Assembly (NCBI GenBank): GCA_964423985.1
Contig: CAYRGE010000018.1
Span: 1 to 9,980 of the forward strand
Source of the DNA: CAYRGE01 sp964423985
GTDB lineage: Bacteria > Patescibacteriota > Minisyncoccia > Phycocordibacterales > CAYRGE01
DNA length: 9,980 nucleotides
Direction of reading: 5' to 3'
The notes beneath the pieces are model-generated. The model searched no databases and had not been told where the DNA came from. It saw only the letters and a program-made list of their open reading frames with translations. Both the position numbers and the translations under genes were made by a program. Shown here one piece after another: positions 4,017 to 9,980 of the stretch (positions within the stretch are counted from its first letter, which is position 1; each line of letters starts with the position of its first letter).

Positions 4017-5948
4017 ATGGATCACTTGAAAAAATTAAACGGGGATCAAATAAAAGCAGTTACTCACACAAAGGGACCTCTTTTAATTGTGGCTGGTGCT
4101 GGTGCTGGTAAAACAAAAACTATAATACATAGAATTATTCACATAATCAAAGACGGTGTTGAGCCAAATAAAATTCTTGCAATTACCTTCACAAACAAAG
4201 CTGCAAAAGAAATGCGTGAACGAGTGTTAAAAGCCCTTTCTTCATTAAACACATACGGTGATTCTAGCCCCTTCGTTAGTACATTTCACTCATTGGGAGT
4301 GCACATACTTCGCGCAAATGGTGACTTAATAAATTTACCTAAATATTTTAGCATTCTCGGAAGAGGTGATTCTCTTTCATTAATAAAAGAGGCACTGGTT
4401 CAAGAAGGGCATGATCCTAAAAAAAATGAGCCATCAAAAATATTGAGTAAAATATCTCGCCAAAAAGGAGAAATGGTAACACAACAGGAATATAGTGAAC
4501 AAACTGGTGATGATTATGTAAGAGTGCTTGTTTCTAGTGTTTGGAAAAATTACGAAAACCTTCTTGAAAAAAACAAGGCTCTTGATTTTGATGATTTATT
4601 GCTAAAACCTGTTTTACTTTTAAAAAAATACCCAGAAATTCTAGAGGATTATCAAAAAAGGTGGGAATATATACATATTGACGAATATCAGGACACCAAT
4701 CAAGTTCAATATGAATTAGCAAGACTGTTGTCACGGTCACATAAAAACATTTGTGTAGTAGGTGATGCAGACCAAAATATATACAGTTGGCGTGGTGCAA
4801 ACATAGAAAATATACTTAATTTTGGAAAAGATTACTCTGGAGCAAAAATTGTAACACTTGAAGAAAACTATAGGTCAACACAAACAATATTGTCAGTTGC
4901 AAATACCGTTATTAAAAAAAATATAAACCGCAATGACAAGAACTTGTTTACAAAAAACCAAAGCGGAGAAGCTGTTACTATATATGAGGCATACAACGAG
5001 GCTGATGAAGCGCGTTTTGTTGCAAGAAAAAGCCTAGAGCTTATTAATGATGGAGTTTCTGCATCTAATATTGGCGTACTTTATCGTGCAAACTTTCAGT
5101 CACGAGTACTTGAAGAGGCTATGTTGTCTATTGGGACACCACACCAAGTCCTTGGTGTGAGATTTTTTGAAAGAAAAGAAATTAAAGATATTGTTTCATT
5201 TATACGCGCTTCTTTAAACCCAGATAGCTTAACGGATGTCAAAAGAATAATAAACACACCTAAAAGAGGTATTGGAAAAGTAACCATAGCAAAAATTTTC
5301 TCAAACAAAAAAGACGAGTTGAGTCCCAGAATTAGGGCTTCTGTGGATGATTTTTACAACACACTTGGCAGAATAAAAATTGAGTGTCAAAAAACAACCG
5401 TTTCAAATCTTATTAAGTTCACATTGAGTTTTTCGGGGTATGAAAAAATGCTAAAAGAAGGCTCAGATGATGATTTAGAGCGGCTTGAAAATGTGAGAGA
5501 GTTAGTAACTCTTGCAAGAAAATATGATAAATTAGACAAGGAAACAGGCATTGAGACTTTTCTTACTGATGTTGCACTTCTTCAAGATCAAGACTCTCTT
5601 GAGGTGAGTTCAGATTGCGTAAAACTTATGACAGTGCACGCAGCAAAAGGACTTGAGTTTGATTATGTTTTTGTTGTTGGCTTAGAACAGGATTTATTTC
5701 CACATATTGGATATAAAACCACTAATGATAGAGAGAGGGCGGAGGAGGAACGGCGGTTATTTTATGTGGCCATTACTCGTGCAAGAAAAAAACTATTTTT
5801 AACCCACGCCTCTGTGCGAACAATTTTTGGGTCGCAAAAACTAAACACACCATCTGAATTTTTTGTAGATATTGAAGATGATTTAATAGAAAAAGAAGAA
5901 AACACCACTAAAGACACAGACCTTCTTGATACTACTTATATTTTTTAA
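4017..5948 (+). CDS. UvrD/PcrA-type superfamily 1 DNA helicase
   Basis: This is a 643-residue ATP-dependent 3'-5' DNA helicase acting in nucleotide excision repair, mismatch repair or removal of replication blocks. All SF1A motifs are visible: Q motif LNGDQIKAV (7-15); Walker A GAGAGKT (27-33, Lys32); motif Ia ITFTNKAAKEMR (57-68); Walker B IDEYQDTN (221-228); motif III VVGDADQNIYSWRGA (247-261); motif IV EENYRSTQ (282-289); motif V VKLMTVHAAKGLEF (535-548); and motif VI EEERRLFYVAITRAR (577-590). It ends soon after TPSEFF, shorter than the 720-odd residues of Escherichia coli UvrD or PcrA, so the usual C-terminal Tudor-like tail is missing. I chose ATG 4017 over ATG 3984. The extended -10 ends at 3981, the earlier ATG would precede transcription start, and MDHLKKLNGDQ matches the usual family start. 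rsmA follows 81 bp downstream. UvrD and PcrA cannot be separated here. Confidence 0.95.
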   Translation: MDHLKKLNGDQIKAVTHTKGPLLIVAGAGAGKTKTIIHRIIHIIKDGVEPNKILAITFTNKAAKEMRERVLKALSSLNTYGDSSPFVSTFHSLGVHILRANGDLINLPKYFSILGRGDSLSLIKEALVQEGHDPKKNEPSKILSKISRQKGEMVTQQEYSEQTGDDYVRVLVSSVWKNYENLLEKNKALDFDDLLLKPVLLLKKYPEILEDYQKRWEYIHIDEYQDTNQVQYELARLLSRSHKNICVVGDADQNIYSWRGANIENILNFGKDYSGAKIVTLEENYRSTQTILSVANTVIKKNINRNDKNLFTKNQSGEAVTIYEAYNEADEARFVARKSLELINDGVSASNIGVLYRANFQSRVLEEAMLSIGTPHQVLGVRFFERKEIKDIVSFIRASLNPDSLTDVKRIINTPKRGIGKVTIAKIFSNKKDELSPRIRASVDDFYNTLGRIKIECQKTTVSNLIKFTLSFSGYEKMLKEGSDDDLERLENVRELVTLARKYDKLDKETGIETFLTDVALLQDQDSLEVSSDCVKLMTVHAAKGLEFDYVFVVGLEQDLFPHIGYKTTNDRERAEEERRLFYVAITRARKKLFLTHASVRTIFGSQKLNTPSEFFVDIEDDLIEKEENTTKDTDLLDTTYIF

Positions 5949-6029
5949 AAATTTTGCTTTAATATTTTATGCAAAACACCACTGAGTTGCAGAATACTTT
6001 GCCTTAATTTACAAAAAGATATTAAATAT

Positions 6030-6818
6030 ATGAAGATTAAAGCAAAAAAATCACTGGGGCAACATTTTTTAAACTCAGAGGGTGTTGTATCTGACATTGT
6101 AAGTGCGGCGTCTATTTCAAAAACAGATACTATTGTTGAAATAGGGCCTGGAAGGGGTGTGTTGACTGAAAAACTTCTTATTTCTGCAAAGTGTGTTGTT
6201 GCAATAGAAAAAGATAGTCGCCTTGTTTTTTTTCTACAAGAAAAATTTGCCAAAGATATAAAAAGAGGGAGATTTGTACTCATAAATGAAGATATTTTAA
6301 AATTTAATCCAAGCAACCATAAAGTATTAGCTACTGGATATAAACTGGTTGCAAATATTCCCTATTATATAACTGGAAAAATATTAAGGCTTTTTCTTGA
6401 AAACGATAGTCGCCCACAAAAAATGGTGTTGTTGGTACAAAAAGAAGTTGCTAATAGAATTGTCGCGGACGACCAAAAAGAAAGCATGTTATCTATGAGC
6501 GTCAAAACATATGGTACTCCATTATTTATTAGAGAGGTTTCCGCGAGTTGTTTTACACCACAACCAAAAGTTGATTCTGCTGTTCTTGCAATAGAAAATA
6601 TATCAGGAATTGTTTTTTCTGAGATTAATAAAGATGTTTTTTTTAATATTTTAAAAACTGGATTCTCTCAAAAACGCAAACAGTTAAAAAATAATTTACT
6701 GAAAATAAAAAACGAAGAAAAAATTGTTGTGGCTTTTTCTGTGTGCAATATACCAAAAAATACTCGCGCGGAGGACCTAACCATGAAAGACTGGCTATGT
6801 TTAGCAAAAAAACTATAA
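6030..6818 (+). CDS. rsmA: 16S rRNA dimethyladenosine transferase RsmA/KsgA
   Basis: This 262-residue enzyme dimethylates the two adjacent adenines in the 3'-terminal hairpin of 16S rRNA (A1518/A1519 in Escherichia coli numbering) using SAM, a late step of small-subunit assembly. Hallmarks in order are: KKSLGQHFL (6-14); SAM motif I EIGPGRGVLT (37-46); the acidic pair around EKD (60-62); NEDIL (86-90); the catalytic NIPYY motif IV (109-113); LVQKEVANRI (135-144); and FTPQPKVDSAVL (175-186), which begins the C-terminal RNA-binding part. The length is typical and the C-terminus (TRAEDLT..DWLCLAKKL) is normal, so the gene looks intact. The ATG at 6030 gives the canonical KxKxxLGQHFL start; there is no Shine-Dalgarno. 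It lies 81 bp after the helicase gene on the same strand and may share its transcript. Confidence 0.96.
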   Translation: MKIKAKKSLGQHFLNSEGVVSDIVSAASISKTDTIVEIGPGRGVLTEKLLISAKCVVAIEKDSRLVFFLQEKFAKDIKRGRFVLINEDILKFNPSNHKVLATGYKLVANIPYYITGKILRLFLENDSRPQKMVLLVQKEVANRIVADDQKESMLSMSVKTYGTPLFIREVSASCFTPQPKVDSAVLAIENISGIVFSEINKDVFFNILKTGFSQKRKQLKNNLLKIKNEEKIVVAFSVCNIPKNTRAEDLTMKDWLCLAKKL

Positions 6819-6866
6819 GTTATTAACATTATTTTTTTTAATTTTTATCTACATAGCACTATGGTG

Positions 6867-6875
6867 TGTTATACT
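6867..6875 (+). promoter_or_regulatory. Possible extended -10 promoter of the secretion-like cluster
   Basis: TGTTATACT has the TGn extension plus a five-of-six -10 match and lies about 70 bases before the first cluster gene. A perfect TATAAT also occurs at 6896-6901 but lacks a good -35. Either could drive the three-gene run. The DNA is so AT-rich that chance matches are expected. Confidence 0.35.
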
Positions 6876-6942
6876 TATATTACATTTATTAAATATATAA
6901 TTATCTCAAAAAATACTGTTGTAGTGTGTTTTTTGTAAAAAT

Positions 6943-7860
6943 ATGAGGCTTATAGTTTTTACTACATTTTTTGCTTTTGTTTTTATTGTTGGAACATATT
7001 TTGTGTTTCCTGGTGTTCGTGTGTCTGGTAGTTTTATGACATTTGAACGCGATGAAAATATTAATATCATTCACAGCAACCACAAAGACATGGACGGAGA
7101 TGGTCTTTATGATTGGGAGGAGTTATTGTGGAGAACAAATCCTGAAAAAAAAGATAGTAATAATGACGGAATATCTGACAAGGATGCTGTTATTATTCAA
7201 CAAACAAAAAATAAAGTGGATATAACCCTTGATTCAAGCCATACCACCAACACCGACTCATCAATAAATACTGTTTACACAAACACGTTTACAGATGAAG
7301 TAGTAAATACTTTTCTTTCTCAGCAAAAAAATAATATTTCTGAAAACACAAGTAAAAGCATTAAGAAAGATATTACCTCATTACTAAATAACGAAATAGA
7401 TCTTGCTGGTATTACTCGGACAGGTAATAATAAATACACAATAGTAGACTTGCTATTAACAACCAGTACCAGAGAAAATATAAAAATATATAAAAGCAAT
7501 CTTGTTAATATATTTAATGATTTCAAAAACCTACACACTGAAAAAGATCTCGTTATTATACAAAACTTTGTTAATCGTAAGACAGATTACGGGTTGATAC
7601 AAGAACGCGCAAATGCATACAAAGGACTCTCAAATACTCTTTTAAATATAAAAGTCCCTTCAAAAATATCACTAGAGCACATTAATATGGTGAATGCATA
7701 CTATGGTATATCTGTATCTCTAACCAATATTGGAATGTTGTTTGAAGATCCTTTTCGTAGTATTATTGGATTTGAACAACTACAACACCATTTAAAAATG
7801 TTTTATTCTAGCACTAATGAGATAGGTGTTTTTTTACAAAAAAATACTATAATTGATTGA
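6943..7860 (+). CDS. Membrane-anchored protein with Asp-rich Ca-binding-like motif, unknown function
   Basis: This 305-residue protein has one N-terminal hydrophobic segment (about 4-23), so it is a signal-anchor or exported protein with the rest outside the membrane. Residues 47-81 hold two Asp-rich loops, DMDGDGLYDWEE (49-60) and DSNNDGISDKD (71-81), separated by LLWRTNPEKK. This is the DxDxDGxxD pattern of thrombospondin type-3 / dockerin-like calcium loops, often found in exported proteins. The rest (about 90-305) is Thr/Asn/Ser-rich then helical, with no domain I recognise. Overlap with a TTG at 7857 is possible, but the next gene more likely starts at ATG 7875, leaving a 14-bp gap. The tight spacing to the next two genes suggests a shared transcript and a role outside the membrane next to the TrbL/VirB6-like protein. 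Calcium binding is inferred from the motif only. Confidence 0.8.
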   Translation: MRLIVFTTFFAFVFIVGTYFVFPGVRVSGSFMTFERDENINIIHSNHKDMDGDGLYDWEELLWRTNPEKKDSNNDGISDKDAVIIQQTKNKVDITLDSSHTTNTDSSINTVYTNTFTDEVVNTFLSQQKNNISENTSKSIKKDITSLLNNEIDLAGITRTGNNKYTIVDLLLTTSTRENIKIYKSNLVNIFNDFKNLHTEKDLVIIQNFVNRKTDYGLIQERANAYKGLSNTLLNIKVPSKISLEHINMVNAYYGISVSLTNIGMLFEDPFRSIIGFEQLQHHLKMFYSSTNEIGVFLQKNTIID

Positions 7861-7874
7861 TTATTTTATTAAAA

Positions 7875-8750
7875 ATGTTTATTCATAAAAAACAATTAAA
7901 ATTTCAGACACTAAAAATATTAATATTTTTAGTGTTGTCTGTTTTTTTATTGTTTAATGCTTCACAGACAAAAATAACATATGGTGTTGTTTTTGTTCCA
8001 ACTTATGACGGAATAGATCACGCTACTGCTGATATTCCGAACTTAATAGAAACAATAACACATGTGGCAAAAGAAATAATAGGTGATGTTGCTGCATATG
8101 CCGTATCGCAAGAATTACAAAATATATTAATACAAGAGGTTGTAAATAGAATTAAAAACCTTGATGGTGTCGCAGCTTTTATAACAAACCTTGAGAGCCA
8201 CTTGCAGTCATTTGAGACACTTACCACTGAAGGCTTTGCTAGTGAGTTTATTGATATTAATACTTGTGATTTTTCACCAACATTTAATACGGATCTTTCA
8301 AATTCAATTAGGTTAAATACTCGCGAGAATTACACAGAAAAATTTAGAGTTTCCTTGGACTGTAGTGCTTTTGAGGACTCTATACCGAGTGGAAACACGC
8401 AGGATTTTGCAAGAGACATAAGAAATGGTGGCTGGGAGGCATGGCAAGAAGCTTTTTCTAGTCCAGCAAATGACCCATATGGAGTAATAATGCTTGCTCA
8501 AGCAGAACAACAACAACGCGTTGTTGACGCACAAAACAGAGCAGAACAAGAGGCTGCCTGGGGCAGTGGTTTCCGCTCTCTAAAAGATGCTGATACTGGG
8601 ATTGTTTTAACCCCAGGTTCTACAATAAAAAACCAACTTGATGATGCAATCGGAAGTGTTTGGGATAGAATAACAAATGCTGATGAACTTTCAGAAATTG
8701 TCGTTTCAGCATTGTCTGCATATGTTAGAGATACACTAAGTGGATTATAA
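7875..8750 (+). CDS. Exported protein of unknown function in type IV secretion-like cluster
   Basis: This 291-residue protein starts with MFIHKKQLKFQTLK and a hydrophobic core ILIFLVLSVFLLF (about 15-27), a clear signal peptide or anchor. The mature part contains VVFVPTYDGID, a helical region, two Cys (in NTCDF and LDCSAF, a possible disulfide), and a Gln/Glu/Ala-rich helix AEQQQRVVDAQNRAEQEAA that may form a coiled coil. A C-terminal helical block (IKNQLDDAIGSVWDRITNADELSEIV) follows. No enzyme motif is seen. Its position just before a TrbL/VirB6-like gene, 6 bp away, recalls the periplasmic VirB5/TrbJ proteins of type IV secretion systems, but I see no sequence proof of that family. I chose ATG 7875; a TTG at 7857 would add six residues. 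A 28-bp perfect palindrome followed by T7 lies inside the signal-peptide codons. Confidence 0.8.
   Translation: MFIHKKQLKFQTLKILIFLVLSVFLLFNASQTKITYGVVFVPTYDGIDHATADIPNLIETITHVAKEIIGDVAAYAVSQELQNILIQEVVNRIKNLDGVAAFITNLESHLQSFETLTTEGFASEFIDINTCDFSPTFNTDLSNSIRLNTRENYTEKFRVSLDCSAFEDSIPSGNTQDFARDIRNGGWEAWQEAFSSPANDPYGVIMLAQAEQQQRVVDAQNRAEQEAAWGSGFRSLKDADTGIVLTPGSTIKNQLDDAIGSVWDRITNADELSEIVVSALSAYVRDTLSGL
7905..7948 (+). promoter_or_regulatory. Terminator/attenuator-like palindrome inside a signal-peptide coding region
   Basis: ACACTAAAAATATT (7908-7921) is followed at once by its exact reverse complement AATATTTTTAGTGT (7922-7935). CAG (7905-7907) and CTG (7939-7941) extend the stem past a TGT bulge, and T7 follows (7942-7948). 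This is an intrinsic-terminator layout, but it lies about 30 bases inside the reading frame starting at 7875. The stem is AT-rich, so it would be weaker than a GC stem. Confidence 0.5.
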
Positions 8751-8756
8751 TATTAT

Positions 8757-9980
8757 ATGAGTTATTTAAAAATAAAAAAAACAACCTATGTAGCCTTTCT
8801 TTTTTCCGCAGTTTTGTTGATAATATTTTCTCCTTGGGGCATTAATGTTGTCAATGCCCTCTTTGGTAAGTTTGCTGATGCAACTCTTGGGAACCTTATT
8901 GAGGGTTTGGGATATCTACTTTATTCATTTGCTGGTTTATTTACACAACTCGCAGCTTTTATTTTAAATGCAAGCATAGAAACTTCTATAGATAGTGCTA
9001 ATTTCAACATACCAGCAATAGAAAGTGCATGGGGTGTTGTTCGTGATTTTGCAAATATAATATTTATTTTTATTTTACTTTACATTGGAATATCAACAAT
9101 GCTTAATAAAATAGATTATAAAAAACTTCTTGTTCGGTTAATAATAGTAGCTCTTCTTATAAATTTTAGTTTATTCTTTACAAGAGTTATTATTGACACT
9201 TCCAACATACTTGCATGGCAGTTTTATGATGCTGCATCAGCAATAACCATTGACGGGGTAGAGGAAAGAGATCTTGGTATGGTTTTTACGCAAGGACTAA
9301 AGCTTTCTTCTATGTTTGGTGAACCAGGCACTGACCCTGATGAACTAGCTGGGAAAAATCATAAAATTGCCATAGCATATGTATTTGGTGCTATTGCTTT
9401 GCTTATTGCAGCTTTTGTTTTTTTTGCTGGAGCAATTATGTTTGTAATTAGAACTGTTGTGCTTAATTTTCTTATAATTTTAGCACCCCTAGCGTTTGTG
9501 GCTTGGATTTTACCAAACCTTCAATCAAAAGCAAAGCAGTGGTGGGATGCTCTTCTTGGTCAAGCTTTTTTTGCTCCAGCATTTTTGTTTTTAGCATATG
9601 TTGTGTCAGAAATTATACGCTTAGGAGCTTTTACAAGCACGGATGACACTGAGTTTAGAAGTGCCTTATTAAATCCAATTGATAATTCAGAGATAGTGTT
9701 AACCTTTCTTCTTGTTATTGGTTTTATTTTAGCATCACTTATAATAGCAAAAGAGCTTGCTGGTGAGGTTGCTATTGCTTCAATAGGTTATGCAAAAAGG
9801 GCTACAGGAGCCGTTAGTGGTGTTGGTGGTTATGCAGGTAGGAGAGTTTTAGGTGGTACCTCTCGGAGTATTAGAAATTCAGGCTGGATAAAACAACAGG
9901 CAGCAAAAGGTGGTGCTGCGGGAATCTTTGGCAGAGGTGCAGAAAGACTTGCTAATTATGGAGCTACGGCAAGTTATGAC
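8757..9980 (+). CDS. TrbL/VirB6-like polytopic membrane protein, 3' end outside window
   Basis: This open frame begins at ATG 8757 and is still open at the end of the window (408 codons seen). It has about eight hydrophobic segments, near residues 12-33, 49-72, 97-118, 123-146, 204-230, 232-253, 268-288 and 312-331. The layout and sequences such as AWGVVRDFANIIFIFILLYIG (90-110) and LIILAPLAFVAWILPNLQSKAKQWWDALLGQAFFAPAF match the TrbL/VirB6 family of inner-membrane channel components of type IV secretion and conjugation systems. After the last segment the chain becomes Gly/Ala/Arg-rich (GVGGYAGRRVLGGTSRS...), presumably a long cytoplasmic or flexible tail that continues beyond the window. 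It follows the previous gene by 6 bp with no Shine-Dalgarno, so it is probably the third gene of the transcript. VirB4-like ATPase genes would be expected downstream. Confidence 0.82.
   Translation, partial: MSYLKIKKTTYVAFLFSAVLLIIFSPWGINVVNALFGKFADATLGNLIEGLGYLLYSFAGLFTQLAAFILNASIETSIDSANFNIPAIESAWGVVRDFANIIFIFILLYIGISTMLNKIDYKKLLVRLIIVALLINFSLFFTRVIIDTSNILAWQFYDAASAITIDGVEERDLGMVFTQGLKLSSMFGEPGTDPDELAGKNHKIAIAYVFGAIALLIAAFVFFAGAIMFVIRTVVLNFLIILAPLAFVAWILPNLQSKAKQWWDALLGQAFFAPAFLFLAYVVSEIIRLGAFTSTDDTEFRSALLNPIDNSEIVLTFLLVIGFILASLIIAKELAGEVAIASIGYAKRATGAVSGVGGYAGRRVLGGTSRSIRNSGWIKQQAAKGGAAGIFGRGAERLANYGATASYD

Noticed and set aside
5945..6316. Minus-strand 123-codon frame over the start of rsmA
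   Set aside because: It is antisense to the conserved SAM-binding region of rsmA and has no support of its own.
7858..7860. TGA recoded as Gly, as in some Patescibacteria lineages
   Set aside because: Recognised genes contain no internal TGA, and reading through this one adds only a few residues before TAA.

Overview
The window reads as AT-rich, densely coded bacterial DNA of the Candidate Phyla Radiation / Patescibacteria type, most likely Parcubacteria-like. This is an inference from gene style: an exported two-LysM M23 endopeptidase, a TrbL/VirB6-like secretion membrane protein preceded by small exported proteins with an Asp-rich calcium-type motif, almost no Shine-Dalgarno sequences, and short genes. 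No rRNA or tRNA is present to confirm it. The recognised genes have no internal TGA, so the standard bacterial code fits and there is no sign of TGA recoding.

Bases 1-2260 look like an accessory region. They begin with the decayed remains of an N6-adenine DNA methylase (frameshifted, catalytic NPPY/F motif missing). Next come two attC-like folded repeats in the same orientation (about 701-817 and 1449-1534). Between them lies a small, visibly GC-richer transcription unit: an extended -10 promoter, a structured leader, a perfect Shine-Dalgarno, a 66-residue protein of unknown function, a branched RNA fold, and a strong intrinsic terminator. A bipartite imperfect inverted repeat flanks this unit. 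A peptidase E-like gene (S51) follows on the minus strand, bracketed by an exact 14-bp inverted repeat.

Bases 2514-3983 hold the minus-strand M23/LysM wall hydrolase gene and a 411-bp divergent intergenic region with promoters facing both ways. Bases 4017-6818 hold two housekeeping genes in tandem on the plus strand: a UvrD/PcrA-type helicase and rsmA (ksgA).

Bases 6943-9980 form a tight plus-strand cluster. It contains a membrane-anchored protein with a D-rich Ca-binding-like motif, an exported protein of unknown function, and a polytopic TrbL/VirB6-like protein that runs off the window. Gaps are only 14 and 6 bp, so they are probably co-transcribed as part of a type IV secretion / conjugation-like machine. 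The least explained parts are the attC-like cassette with its structured RNA and the terminator-like palindrome inside the signal-peptide codons of the second cluster gene.
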